From assembly GCF_000468495.1 (NCBI RefSeq), contig NC_022444.1, positions 1,872,918 through 1,936,917 on the forward strand: 64,000 bases of DNA. The letters are read 5' to 3'. This stretch comes from Megalodesulfovibrio gigas DSM 1382 = ATCC 19364. Its GTDB lineage: Bacteria > Desulfobacterota > Desulfovibrionia > Desulfovibrionales > Desulfovibrionaceae. Every line of letters begins with the position of its first letter. The stretch's first letter is position 1. A program made the translations under genes and the position numbers. Shown one piece after another: positions 36,507 to 45,752 of this stretch. The notes beneath the pieces were generated by a model that was given only the letters and a program-made list of their open reading frames with translations, had not been told where the DNA came from and searched no databases.

Positions 36507-37652
36507 ATGCCGTTTCCATCATCACCGGTTCGTGTCCTTGCCCGCGCTTGTGCTCGCGTTTTTGCTCGGGAGGGTGGCACCCGTCGCCGGGTGCTGGCGG
36601 GCATAGGCCTGTGCCTGGCGGCGGCGTTGTTGCTGGTTCTGCTGGCATCGGCGTGGATCCCCCGCGCAGCCCGACCCGATGCGCCGTCCGCCCGGGACAT
36701 GGCCCTGCTGGTCACCCGACAATTGCAGCAGACCTATGCCCGGCTGCTGGGCGAGCGTCGGCTGCTCGTGCGCGAGCGCCTGCAGCGTCTGGAGCAGACT
36801 GCCGCCATGGCCCGCCGTCTGGCCGACTTCGCCATGCAGGATGCCCGCCGGCAGCGCCTGCCCCCACGGGAAACCTGGGAGCATGCCGGCACGCTGGCCC
36901 TGGCCCTGCTGGACGATGTGTTCCTGGAACCGGGCGTGCTGTGCTTTGTGTACGATGCGCGCATCATCGCGCTGACCTATCCCGAACTCGCCTTGCGAGG
37001 GCTGGATCTGTCCCCCTATCGCGACCGTCGCGGCCGCTCCCTGCTGCGCGTGTTGCGAGAGGAAGCCCGGCAGTGGGGGCGCGCCTCGGCGGCGTTCGAC
37101 TGGAAGGCCCGGGGCGCCGCCCGCATGACGCCGCATCTGGGCATGGCGGTGCATCTGCCGGAATTCAACTGGACCCTGGCCATGTTTCTGGACATGGAGG
37201 ACGCGGCCCGGCGCGAGCGCGAACTGCGCACGCAGGAAGCCCAGGCCTTGCTGACTCTCCTGGCGCAGACCGACGCGGCGCGGGAGGCAGTCTTTTGTCT
37301 GCTGGATCAGCGCGGGCGATTGCTGGGCGCGCCGGTCACGCAGTTGCCGGCCTCCAACCGGCTGGTCCGGGCGGTCACGGCCGCCAACATGCTGGGCAGT
37401 CCGGAAGCGCAGTCCCGGCTGCTGCTGACCGCGCTTGTGGAAGGACCGGCGCGGCTGGAAGACCTTCCCGGCGATCCGGGCCCCGTTGAGGTCCTGGGGG
37501 TGTCGCATGCCGCCCTGGGCTGGACGCTGGTCCGCATTTCCCCCACGCCGGCCGGGCTGTGGGGCTGGCTGCTGGCGGGCGGCATCCTTGTGGCGGCTGT
37601 GTGCATTCTCTTGATCTCTGGCTCTTTACAGCCGGGCAAGGATGGGTCATGA
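36507..37652 (+). CDS. Orphan membrane sensor-like protein with no output domain
   Basis: The 381-residue protein has an N-terminal TM segment (about 30-48), a large extracytoplasmic region of roughly 290 residues beginning with a coiled helix (ERRLLVRERLQRLEQTAAMARRLADFAM) and a second TM (about 348-372), then stops after nine residues. This is the topology of a Cache-type sensor head, but kinase, HAMP and methyl-accepting parts are absent. A complete normal stop follows, so it is not an obvious truncation by frameshift. Ligand and partner are unknown. Confidence 0.65.
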   Translation: MPFPSSPVRVLARACARVFAREGGTRRRVLAGIGLCLAAALLLVLLASAWIPRAARPDAPSARDMALLVTRQLQQTYARLLGERRLLVRERLQRLEQTAAMARRLADFAMQDARRQRLPPRETWEHAGTLALALLDDVFLEPGVLCFVYDARIIALTYPELALRGLDLSPYRDRRGRSLLRVLREEARQWGRASAAFDWKARGAARMTPHLGMAVHLPEFNWTLAMFLDMEDAARRERELRTQEAQALLTLLAQTDAAREAVFCLLDQRGRLLGAPVTQLPASNRLVRAVTAANMLGSPEAQSRLLLTALVEGPARLEDLPGDPGPVEVLGVSHAALGWTLVRISPTPAGLWGWLLAGGILVAAVCILLISGSLQPGKDGS

Positions 37653-37709
37653 GGTGGAACTGGTTGTTTGATCCGCACTATTGATAGATCTGCCCAGGAG
37701 GCACACTGC

Positions 37710-38822
37710 ATGATCGTTGGTATTCCCAAGGAAATCAAAACCATGGAAAACCGCGTGGCCATGACGCCCGGCGCGGTGGGCGCGTTTGTGCGCAATGGCC
37801 ATACAGTGTTGGTGGAGCGAGGCGCCGGTGTTGGCAGCGGCCTGCGCGACGAGGAGTACGCCGCCGCCGGAGCGCGGTTGGTCTCGGCGGATGACGCCTG
37901 GGCCGCAGAAATGGTCATCAAGGTCAAAGAGCCCATCCAGCAGGAATACAAGTACCTGCGCGATGGGCTCCTTCTTTTCACATACCTGCATCTGGCCGCG
38001 GACAAGCCGCTGACCGAAGCCCTGCTGGAAAGCAAGACCACCGGCGTGGCCTACGAGACCGTGCAGCTGGACAATGGCGCGCTGCCCCTGCTGGTGCCCA
38101 TGAGCGAAGTGGCCGGCCGCATGGCCCCGCAGGTGGGGGCGCAGTGCCTGGAAAAGCCCCACGGCGGCCGCGGCATGCTGCTGGGCGGCGTGCCGGGCGT
38201 GGAGCCGGCGGAAGTGGTCATCCTCGGCGGCGGGGTGGTGGGGGTGAACGCCACCAAGATTGCCGTGGGCATGGGCGCCCGCGTGACCGTGCTGGACGTG
38301 AACCACAGCCGGCTGCAGTATCTGGACGACATCTTCCACAGCCGCGTGGTGACGCTCATGTCGCATGAGGCGAACATCCGTGCTGCCCTGTGCAAGGCGG
38401 ATCTGGTGATCGGCGCGGTGCTCATCCCCGGGGCCAAGGCGCCGCGGCTGGTCACGCGGGAGATGCTGCCGTGCATGAAGCCCGGCTCGGTCATTGTGGA
38501 TGTGGCCGTGGACCAGGGCGGCTGCGTGGAGACCATCAAGGCCACCACCCACGCCGATCCCACCTATGTTGTGGATGGCGTGGTCCATTACGGCGTGGCC
38601 AACATGCCCGGCGCAGTGCCCCGCACCTCCACCTTTGCCCTGGTGAACCAGACCCTGCCGTATGCCCTGTCCCTGGCCAACAAGGGCTGCAAGGCCCTGA
38701 GGGACGATGCCCCCCTGGCCCGTGGCCTGAACACCTGGCAGGGCCAGCTTACCTGCAGCGGTGTGGCCGAGGCCTTCGGCATGAGCTGCGAGTCCCTGTC
38801 CGGCGTGGTCCAGGCCCTGTAG
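37710..38822 (+). CDS. ald: Alanine dehydrogenase
   Basis: It catalyses reversible NAD-dependent deamination of L-alanine to pyruvate and ammonia. The 370-residue protein begins [21 protein letters not shown] and has the NAD-binding glycine motif [27 protein letters not shown], plus the conserved C-terminal [34 protein letters not shown] lies eight bases before the ATG at 37710. It has its own hairpin repeat downstream and no operon partner. Confidence 0.97.
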   Translation: MIVGIPKEIKTMENRVAMTPGAVGAFVRNGHTVLVERGAGVGSGLRDEEYAAAGARLVSADDAWAAEMVIKVKEPIQQEYKYLRDGLLLFTYLHLAADKPLTEALLESKTTGVAYETVQLDNGALPLLVPMSEVAGRMAPQVGAQCLEKPHGGRGMLLGGVPGVEPAEVVILGGGVVGVNATKIAVGMGARVTVLDVNHSRLQYLDDIFHSRVVTLMSHEANIRAALCKADLVIGAVLIPGAKAPRLVTREMLPCMKPGSVIVDVAVDQGGCVETIKATTHADPTYVVDGVVHYGVANMPGAVPRTSTFALVNQTLPYALSLANKGCKALRDDAPLARGLNTWQGQLTCSGVAEAFGMSCESLSGVVQAL

Positions 38823-38835
38823 GGTCTGGAGCCGT

Positions 38836-38897
38836 ACGTTGCGAGAGGGGAAACCTTTTTGCAAAAGGTTCTCCCCTCTCTCTCGCTCCCCTTCCAG
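38836..38897. repeat. Type A hairpin repeat
   Basis: GTTGCGAGAGGGGAAACCTTT pairs with AAAGGTTCTCCCCTCTC, with the tail CTCGCTCCCCTTCCAGAAA. It starts 14 bases after the ald stop. With the type B copy next to it, this fills most of the 303-bp gap 38823-39125, which has no gene. Confidence 0.8.
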
Positions 38898-38925
38898 AAA
38901 ATTGACAGTTCTTTGTAATTATACC

Positions 38926-39005
38926 CAAAAAAATCTTTGGAAAGGGGGTTCGGGGGAAGAACCTTTCTTTAGAAAGGTTTTCCCCCGAGAACTCCCTTCA
39001 AAGAT
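38926..39005. repeat. Type B hairpin repeat
   Basis: AAAATCTTTGGAAAGGGGG lead, hairpin GGGGGAAGAACCTTTCT/AGAAAGGTTTTCCCCC, tail GAGAACTCCCTTCAAAG. It is the second tandem A+B composite in the window. Confidence 0.8.
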
Positions 39006-39125
39006 GCCTTGCTTTAGCGCATTCCCGCCGCACAAACGTCGCCTGATCGTCACGGCGCGGCACCTTGTTCATGGCATGACTGTCGCTTCAGTCCATGCAT
39101 ATCATCATAGACAAGGAGTCCGCGC

Positions 39126-40667
39126 ATGCGTCCCTTCGTTCGTCGTCTGGCCCTGGGTTTGGCCTTGGTGTTTGCGGCAGCCCCGGCCGGCGCCGCCTCG
39201 CTGCATCTGGAAAAGATCGGTGGCCTCAAACTGGGCGGGGAAGGCGCTGCGGAAATCTGCAGCTTTGATCCCCAGTCCAAATTGCTGTTCGTGGTCAATG
39301 CCGGCGAGACGGCCGTGGAAGTGGTGGACCTGAGCAACCCCGCCGCTCCGGTGAAGAAGTCCAGCATCTCCCTCAAGGAGCATGGCGGCGGCATCAACAG
39401 CGTGGCCGTGAAGAACGGGCTGGTGGCCGTGGCTGTGGAGGCCGATCCCAAACAGGATTCCGGCAAGATCATCCTCATGAATCTGGACGGCACGGTGCGC
39501 AAGCGCTTCGACGTGGGCGCGCTGCCGGACATGGTGGCCTTCACCCCGGACGGCAAGTACGTGCTGGCCGCCTGCGAAGGCGAACCCAACAAAGACTACA
39601 GCGTGGACCCCGAAGGCAGCATCGCGGTGATCAGCCTCGCCAAGGGCGTGGACGCCGCCACCTGCACCATGGCCTACTTCCACAGCTTCAACACCCAGAA
39701 AGCCCAGCTGCAGGCCAAGGGCGTGCGCATCTCCCATCCCAAGGCCACCGTGTCCCAGGATCTGGAGCCCGAGTATATCGCCGTGTCCCCGGATTCCAAG
39801 ACCGCCTATGTGGTCCTGCAGGAGAACAACGCCTTCGCCGTGCTGGACGTGGCCACGGCCAAGGTCAAGGACATCAAGCCCCTGGGCATGAAGGACTGGA
39901 AAAAGGCCGGCGGCCTGGACGCCAGCGACAAGGACAAGAAGATCAACATCAAGCCCTGGCCGGTGCATGGCCTGTACATGCCGGACTCCGTCGCCGCCTT
40001 TGCCGCCAAGGGCAAGGTCTATCTGGTGACGGCCAATGAGGGTGACTCCCGCGATTACGACGGCTACAGCGACGAAGCCCGCCTGGGCAAGGTCTACCTG
40101 AACGACCGCATCTTCCCCGACGCCAAATGGCTCACCCGCGACAAGCAGCTTGGCCGCCTCAAGGTGGTCAAGGACATGCTGGACACGGACGGCGACGGCC
40201 TGGCCGACCGCATCGTGGCCTATGGCGCGCGCTCCTTCTCCATCTGGAACGCCGCCACCGGGGCGCAGGTGTTCGACAGCGCCGACCAGTTCGAGCGCAT
40301 CATCGCCAAGGAGGCACCGGAATACTTCAACGCCGAAGAAAAGTTCGACGACCGTAGCGACGACAAGGGCCCCGAGCCCGAGGGCGTGACCGTGGGCGTG
40401 GTGGACGGCCGCACCTATGCCTTCGTGGGCCTGGAACGCCAGGGCGGCCTGATGGTGTACGACGTGACCGAGCCGGCCAAGGCCAGCTTCGTGCAGTACA
40501 TCAACAGCCGCGACTACGCAGCCGACCAGAAATCCGAAGCCGCCGGGGATGTTGCGCCCGAAGGCGTGCTGTTCATCGCCGCCAAGGACAGCCCCACCGG
40601 CCAGGCCCTGGTGGTGACGGCCAACGAGGTGAGCGGCACTGTGGCCGTGTTTGCTGCGCGCAAGTAA
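39126..40667 (+). CDS. Secreted choice-of-anchor-I type beta-propeller protein
   Basis: This 513-residue exported protein has a signal peptide (about 1-24, ending AGAA), then beta-propeller-like repeats with LFVVNAGETAVEVVDLSNP, ALPDMVAFTPDGKYVLAACEGEP, LEPEYIAVSPDSKTAYVVLQENNAFAVLDV, LVTANEGDSRDYDGYSDEAR and GPEPEGVTVGVVDGRTYAFVGLERQGG. These are hallmarks of the choice-of-anchor-I family, often found near phosphate metabolism. AAGGAG precedes the ATG. A strong terminator follows, then the Pho-box array and pst genes. A phosphatase or phosphate-linked role is plausible but unproven. Confidence 0.85.
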   Translation: MRPFVRRLALGLALVFAAAPAGAASLHLEKIGGLKLGGEGAAEICSFDPQSKLLFVVNAGETAVEVVDLSNPAAPVKKSSISLKEHGGGINSVAVKNGLVAVAVEADPKQDSGKIILMNLDGTVRKRFDVGALPDMVAFTPDGKYVLAACEGEPNKDYSVDPEGSIAVISLAKGVDAATCTMAYFHSFNTQKAQLQAKGVRISHPKATVSQDLEPEYIAVSPDSKTAYVVLQENNAFAVLDVATAKVKDIKPLGMKDWKKAGGLDASDKDKKINIKPWPVHGLYMPDSVAAFAAKGKVYLVTANEGDSRDYDGYSDEARLGKVYLNDRIFPDAKWLTRDKQLGRLKVVKDMLDTDGDGLADRIVAYGARSFSIWNAATGAQVFDSADQFERIIAKEAPEYFNAEEKFDDRSDDKGPEPEGVTVGVVDGRTYAFVGLERQGGLMVYDVTEPAKASFVQYINSRDYAADQKSEAAGDVAPEGVLFIAAKDSPTGQALVVTANEVSGTVAVFAARK

Positions 40668-40687
40668 GCGATTTGTGACGATTTGGA

Positions 40688-40723
40688 GAACAGGCCGGCC
40701 CATGCGCCGGCCTGTTCTTTTTT
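40688..40723 (+). terminator. Intrinsic terminator after the beta-propeller gene
   Basis: GAACAGGCCGGC (40688-40699) pairs with GCCGGCCTGTTC (40706-40717) and is followed by six T residues. It separates the secreted protein from the pst promoter. Confidence 0.9.
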
Positions 40724-40738
40724 GGGCAAGGCCGGCAT

Positions 40739-40795
40739 TGTCATCATATTGTCACAGAACTGTTGCCGAATCGTGACGTTTTGTCACGTGGTCAC
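40739..40795 (+). promoter_or_regulatory. Pho-box array upstream of pstC
   Basis: Four seven-base units at strict 11-bp spacing (TGTCATC at 40739, TGTCACA at 40750, TGTTGCC at 40761, CGTGACG at 40772) match the PhoB direct-repeat layout. TGTCACG follows at 40782 and GGTCACC at 40790. A -10-like TATGGT lies at 40809-40814. PhoB itself is not in the window. Confidence 0.7.
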
Positions 40796-40938
40796 CTTTC
40801 TCGGTTGGTATGGTCTGCGGGTGCGAGGGAAATGCGGGCATGCCGCTTCCAGCGCACAGGCCGTGCGGCACCTGCGGCCGGATTCGGCAACCTGAACCTT
40901 CCGGGACTTCCAGAAGCGCACATGTCATCGAGCAGTCC

Positions 40939-42330
40939 ATGATCCCAGCGTATGTCATCTTGCTGTTGTTGCTAGCCTTGAGCGCCGTGGCGTACATGCT
41001 CGGGCGGAACAGGGCGTTTGCCGTGGCCGGCGGTCCTGCCGGGCTGCGCCACCTGCATTCCCGTCCCGGGTATTACGGGGCGCTCACCGCGCTGTGGTGC
41101 TTCGGGCCGGCCATCATCGTGTTTGCACTATGGCAGGCCAGCGAGGGCGGCGTCATCACCGGGCTGGTGGTTTCCCATCTGCCGCCAGAGGTGCAGGCCT
41201 TGCCGCCGGATCGGCTCGGGCTGGTGGTCAACGACGTCAAGAATCTGGTGGGCGGCAACATTCTGAGCGGGGATCCCTCGCCGGAACTTCGCAAGGCGGC
41301 GGACGAGTTCATCCGGCTGCGCGTGTATTCCCGGGTGCTGCTGCTGGGAGTGTGCGCCATGCTGGCCGCGGGCGGGTTGCTGCTGTCGCGCAAGGGCATC
41401 ACGCCCCAGCTGCGCGCCCGCAACAAGGTGGAGCGGCTGGTCAAGTGGCTGCTCATCGCCTGTTCAATGCTGGCCATCTTCACCACTGTGGGCATCATTC
41501 TTTCGGTGCTGTTCGAGGCCATCCGCTTTTTCAAGATCATTCCGGTGCAGGATTTTCTCTTCGGGCTGGAGTGGAGCCCGCAGATGGCCATCCGGGAAGA
41601 TCAGGTGGGCGGGTCCGGCGCATTCGGCGCTGTCCCGGTGTTCGTGGGCACGGCGCTCATCTCCATCATCGCCATGGTGGTGGCTGTGCCCATCGGGCTG
41701 ATGGCGGCCATCTACATGTCTGAATACGCCTCGCGCAAGTTCCGCGCCACGGCCAAGCCGCTCATGGAAATTCTGGCTGGCATCCCCACGGTGGTATACG
41801 GCTTCTTCGCCGCTCTTACCGTGGCGCCCATTGTCCGGGATTGGGGCAGCGCCGTGGGGCTGAGTGTTTCTTCGGAAAGCGGGCTGGTGGCCGGGCTGGT
41901 GATGGGGATCATGATTATCCCCTTTGTCTCCTCCCTGTCTGATGACGTCATCAACGCCGTGCCGCAATCCCTGCGCGACGGCGCCTTGGCCCTGGGCTCC
42001 ACGTCCTCGGAAACGGTGCGCAAGGTGGTGTTGCCTGCTGCCCTGCCGGGCATTGTGGGCTCGGTGCTGCTGGCCATGTCCCGCGCCATCGGGGAAACGA
42101 TGATCGTGGTCATGGCGGCCGGGCTCTCGGCCAATCTGACCCTCAACCCCTTCGAAACCGTGACCACCGTGACGGTGCAGATCGTCACGCTGCTCATCGG
42201 GGACCAGGAATTCGACAGCCCGAAGACCCTGGCGGCCTTCGCCCTGGGGCTGGTGCTGTTCCTGGTGACGCTGTGTCTGAACATCTTCGCCCTGCATGTC
42301 GTGCGCAAGTATCGGGAACAGTATGAATAA
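40939..42330 (+). CDS. pstC: Phosphate ABC transporter permease PstC
   Basis: This inner-membrane permease of the high-affinity phosphate importer has 463 residues, longer than E. coli PstC because of an N-terminal region with two extra TM segments and an extracytoplasmic loop (about 1-190). The permease domain follows with GTALISIIAMVVAVPIGLMAAIYMSEYAS and EILAGIPTVVYGF. The start MIPAYVILL at 40939 is preferred; upstream in-frame codons begin within the promoter. It is the first gene of pstC-pstA-pstS-pstB-phoU. Confidence 0.94.
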   Translation: MIPAYVILLLLLALSAVAYMLGRNRAFAVAGGPAGLRHLHSRPGYYGALTALWCFGPAIIVFALWQASEGGVITGLVVSHLPPEVQALPPDRLGLVVNDVKNLVGGNILSGDPSPELRKAADEFIRLRVYSRVLLLGVCAMLAAGGLLLSRKGITPQLRARNKVERLVKWLLIACSMLAIFTTVGIILSVLFEAIRFFKIIPVQDFLFGLEWSPQMAIREDQVGGSGAFGAVPVFVGTALISIIAMVVAVPIGLMAAIYMSEYASRKFRATAKPLMEILAGIPTVVYGFFAALTVAPIVRDWGSAVGLSVSSESGLVAGLVMGIMIIPFVSSLSDDVINAVPQSLRDGALALGSTSSETVRKVVLPAALPGIVGSVLLAMSRAIGETMIVVMAAGLSANLTLNPFETVTTVTVQIVTLLIGDQEFDSPKTLAAFALGLVLFLVTLCLNIFALHVVRKYREQYE

Positions 42331-43600
42331 CACCACCACCAAGCCGCGCCCCATCGACATTGTCAACGCCGGGCTGGCCAAGCGCTATGCTGCGGAGAAG
42401 CGCTTTCGGCTGTACGGCTTCTCGGCCATCGTCATCAGCCTGTGCTTTCTGGGATTGCTGTTCGTGACCATCGTGTACGACGGCTTGCCCGCCTTCACCC
42501 AGACGTACCTCAAGCTGGAGGTGGCGCTGCCGGAAGCGGAGTTCGACCGCGAGAATCTGAACGCGGCCAACTATCCATTGTTCATCAAGCAGGCCATCCG
42601 CAGCTATTTTCCCGAGGTGACCGAGCGTCGCGAAGTGCGCGATATCGACAACTTCATCAGCAACAGCGCGCCCTTTGATCTGGAAAAGGCCGTCTTTGCG
42701 GACCCGTCTCTCATCGGCAAGTCCGTCACCTTGTGGGTGCTGGCCGATGACGACGTGGATCAGCTGGTGAAGGGCCACATCGACCGCGACGTGCCCGAAA
42801 TCGAGCGCCGCATGAGTGACCGGCAGATTGCCTGGGTGGATTCCCTGAAGAAACGCGGCCTGCTGGAACGGAAGTTCAACACCGTGTTCCTGACCACCGG
42901 GGACTCCCGCGAGCCCGAGCAGGCCGGCATCTGGGGCGCGGTGATGGGGTCTTTCTACTCCCTGCTCATCACGCTGCTGCTCTCGTTCCCCATTGGCATC
43001 TCCGCGGCGGTGTATCTGGAAGAGTTCGCGCCCAAGAACAAGTGGACGGACCTCATCGAGGTGAACATCAACAACCTGGCCGCCGTGCCCTCCATCGTGT
43101 TCGGTCTGCTGGGGCTGGCGGTGTTCCTGAACTTCTTCGAGCTGCCGCGCTCGGCGCCGCTGGTGGGCGGTCTGGTGCTCACCCTGATGACCCTGCCGGT
43201 CATCATCATCGCCTCGCGCGCGGCCCTGAAAAGCGTGCCGCCTTCCATCCGGGAGGCAGCCCTGGGCATCGGTTCCTCCCAGTTGCAGACGGTGCTCAAC
43301 CATGTGCTGCCCCTGGCCATGCCGGGCATGCTCACCGGGGCCATCATCGGCATGGCCCGCGCCCTGGGGGAAACGGCGCCGCTGCTGATGATCGGCATGG
43401 TGGCCTTCATCGTGGACGTGCCGCAAGGCATTACGGACGCCGCCACGGCCCTGCCGGTGCAGATCTACCTGTGGTCGGACTCGCCGGAACGCGGCTTCCG
43501 GGAAAAGACCAGCGCGGCCATCATCGTGCTGTTGGTCTTCCTGCTGGCCATGAACGCCCTGGCGGTGATTCTGCGCAAGAAATTCGAACGTCGTTGGTAA
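42323..43600 (+). CDS. pstA: Phosphate ABC transporter permease PstA
   Basis: This is the second permease of the phosphate importer. Its 425 residues include an N-terminal DUF3333-type domain (about 1-200, starting after KRYAAEKRFRLYGFSAIVISLCFLGLLF). The permease part follows with SFPIGISAAVYLEEFAP, NINNLAAVPSIVFGLLGLAVF and ARALGETAPLLMIG. Its ATG at 42323 overlaps the pstC stop by eight bases. The longer form is common outside the enterics. Confidence 0.94.
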   Translation: MNNTTTKPRPIDIVNAGLAKRYAAEKRFRLYGFSAIVISLCFLGLLFVTIVYDGLPAFTQTYLKLEVALPEAEFDRENLNAANYPLFIKQAIRSYFPEVTERREVRDIDNFISNSAPFDLEKAVFADPSLIGKSVTLWVLADDDVDQLVKGHIDRDVPEIERRMSDRQIAWVDSLKKRGLLERKFNTVFLTTGDSREPEQAGIWGAVMGSFYSLLITLLLSFPIGISAAVYLEEFAPKNKWTDLIEVNINNLAAVPSIVFGLLGLAVFLNFFELPRSAPLVGGLVLTLMTLPVIIIASRAALKSVPPSIREAALGIGSSQLQTVLNHVLPLAMPGMLTGAIIGMARALGETAPLLMIGMVAFIVDVPQGITDAATALPVQIYLWSDSPERGFREKTSAAIIVLLVFLLAMNALAVILRKKFERRW

Positions 43601-43703
43601 TGGCCGACGGCCTCTGCACTCCGCAGGGCCGCCTGGCAGCTTTGGATATACAGCAACGCAAACAACACACGTGCTTTGCACAATGCTCCTGAGGAGGAAC
43701 ATC

Positions 43704-44756
43704 ATGTTGAAAGGTCTCACCGTCGCAGCGGCTGCTTTGCTGCTGGCCACCAGCGTGAACTTCGCGCACGCCCAGGCCGCCAGGGACACCATCAAGGTCG
43801 TGGGTTCTTCCACGGTCTACCCCTTCTCCACCGTGGTTGCGGAAACCTTTGGCAAGGGCGGCAAGTTCAAGACGCCCACCATTGAATCCACCGGCACCGG
43901 CGGCGGCATGAAGCTGTTCTGCGCCGGCGTGGGCGTGGGCCACCCCGACATCACCAACGCCTCCCGCCGCATGAAGAAGTCCGAGTGCGAAGACTGCATG
44001 AAGAATGGTGTCAAGGAAGTGGTGGAAGTCAAGGTCGGCTACGACGGCATTGTCATCGCCAACTCCAAGAAGACCGGGCTGTTCAAGCTGGCCATCGTGG
44101 ATTTGTACCGCGCCATGGCCAAGGAAGTGGAAGTTGACGGCAAGATGGTCGCCAACCCCTTCAAGACCTGGAAGGAAGTGAACCCCGCGCTGCCCGCCGC
44201 CAAGATCGAAGTGCTCGGGCCCCCTCCCACATCCGGCACCCGTGACGCCTTCCTCGAACTGGTGATGGAAGTCGGCGCCAAGTCCTCCCCCTTCCTGAAG
44301 GCCCTGGAAAAGGAAGACGGCAAGAAGTGGAAAGCCTACGCGCACACCATTCGTGAAGACGGCGCCTACATCGACGCTGGCGAAAACGACAACCTCATTG
44401 TTCAGAAGCTGGACGCCAACCCCAGCGCCCTGGGCATCTTCGGCTTCTCCTTCCTGGACCAGAACGCCGACAAGATCCAGGGTTCCGAAGTGGATGGCGT
44501 TGCCCCCACCTTCGACAACATCGCCTCCGGCAAGTACTCCGTGTCCCGCCCCCTGTACTTCTACGTGAAAAAGGCGCATGCTTCCGTCATTCCCGGCATT
44601 CCTGAGTACCTGGCTGAATTCACCAGCGAAAAGGCCTGGGGTAAGGACGGTTACCTGGCCTCCAAGGGCATGATCCCCATGCCCGACGCCGAGCGCAAGG
44701 AATTCGCTGCCAAAGCCAAGGGCTTGACCCCCGTTGACTGCGGCGCCCTGAAGTAG
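43704..44756 (+). CDS. pstS: Phosphate-binding protein PstS
   Basis: This periplasmic receptor of the phosphate importer has 350 residues: a signal peptide (about 1-24, ending AHAQA), then [20 protein letters not shown] and [15 protein letters not shown], the phosphate-contact loops of the family, and [21 protein letters not shown] strong GAGGAGG precedes the ATG at 43704. It is placed third, after pstC and pstA, unlike the E. coli order. A 14-bp hairpin follows it. Confidence 0.95.
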   Translation: MLKGLTVAAAALLLATSVNFAHAQAARDTIKVVGSSTVYPFSTVVAETFGKGGKFKTPTIESTGTGGGMKLFCAGVGVGHPDITNASRRMKKSECEDCMKNGVKEVVEVKVGYDGIVIANSKKTGLFKLAIVDLYRAMAKEVEVDGKMVANPFKTWKEVNPALPAAKIEVLGPPPTSGTRDAFLELVMEVGAKSSPFLKALEKEDGKKWKAYAHTIREDGAYIDAGENDNLIVQKLDANPSALGIFGFSFLDQNADKIQGSEVDGVAPTFDNIASGKYSVSRPLYFYVKKAHASVIPGIPEYLAEFTSEKAWGKDGYLASKGMIPMPDAERKEFAAKAKGLTPVDCGALK

Positions 44757-44767
44757 GCATTCTTGTC

Positions 44768-44804
44768 CAGGCGGGCCGGCATGCCAGCGCTGCCGGCCCG
44801 CCTG
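44768..44804 (+). terminator. Hairpin between pstS and pstB
   Basis: CAGGCGGGCCGGCA (44768-44781) is perfectly complementary to TGCCGGCCCGCCTG (44791-44804). There is no T-run, so it may act as a partial attenuator or an mRNA stabiliser of pstS. Confidence 0.65.
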
Positions 44805-44860
44805 CCTCTTGTTGCATCACTTTTCACTCTCCATTCAGGAATTCAGACAGGAACACCGCC

Positions 44861-45733
44861 ATGGACGAGCGCACCCCCGACGCATCCTCCGCCACGGCCA
44901 AGGCCGGCGCCTCCGGAAAGGGGCCCAAACGCGTCCCCCGCGACAATCGCCAGACCGTCGGGACCCAGCACGTTCCCGAACCGCGCATGCGTTGCGTGGA
45001 TGTCAACGTCTATTACGGCGACAAGCATGCCATCAACAACGTGTCCATGGACATCGGCAACAACGAGGTCATCGCCATGATCGGTCCCTCGGGCTGCGGG
45101 AAGTCCACCTTCCTGCGATGCCTGAACCGCATGAACGACACCATCGACAGCTGCCGCGTCACCGGACTTATTGAACTGGACGGCCGGAACATCTATGATC
45201 CCAAGGTGGACGTAGTCCCCCTGCGGGCCCAGGTGGGCATGGTGTTCCAGAAGCCCAACCCGTTCCCAAAATCCATTTATGAAAACATCGCCTATGGGCC
45301 GCGCATCCATGGCCTGGTGAACACCAAGAGCGAGATGGACGAGATTGTGGAAACGTCCCTCAAGCGCGCCGGGTTGTGGAACGAGGCCAAGGACCGGCTG
45401 GACCAGCCCGGCACCGGGCTTTCCGGCGGGCAGCAGCAGCGCCTGTGCATTGCCCGCACCATCGCCGTGAGTCCGGAAGTCATCCTCATGGATGAGCCGT
45501 GCTCCGCCCTGGACCCCATTGCGACGTCGATTATCGAAGACTTGATCGACGAACTGCGCGAACATTTCGCCATCGCAATCGTCACGCATTCCATGCAGCA
45601 GGCCTCCCGCGTTTCCCAGCGTACAGCCTATTTTCACCTGGGCGACCTCATCGAAATCGGCCCCACGGAGCAGATTTTCACGAACCCGCTCCATGAATTG
45701 ACGCACGATTACATCACTGGCCGCTTCGGCTAG
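44861..45733 (+). CDS. pstB: Phosphate ABC transporter ATP-binding protein PstB
   Basis: This ATPase drives phosphate import. The 290-residue protein has a charged N-terminal extension of about 40 residues, Walker A GPSGCGKS (about 75-82), Q-loop [18 protein letters not shown], signature LSGGQQQRL, Walker [14 protein letters not shown] and switch His in [12 protein letters not shown] ribosome binding site (AGGAAC) precedes the ATG at 44861. phoU follows after 19 bp. Confidence 0.97.
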   Translation: MDERTPDASSATAKAGASGKGPKRVPRDNRQTVGTQHVPEPRMRCVDVNVYYGDKHAINNVSMDIGNNEVIAMIGPSGCGKSTFLRCLNRMNDTIDSCRVTGLIELDGRNIYDPKVDVVPLRAQVGMVFQKPNPFPKSIYENIAYGPRIHGLVNTKSEMDEIVETSLKRAGLWNEAKDRLDQPGTGLSGGQQQRLCIARTIAVSPEVILMDEPCSALDPIATSIIEDLIDELREHFAIAIVTHSMQQASRVSQRTAYFHLGDLIEIGPTEQIFTNPLHELTHDYITGRFG

Positions 45734-45752
45734 GCCATTTGCGAGGAATTGT

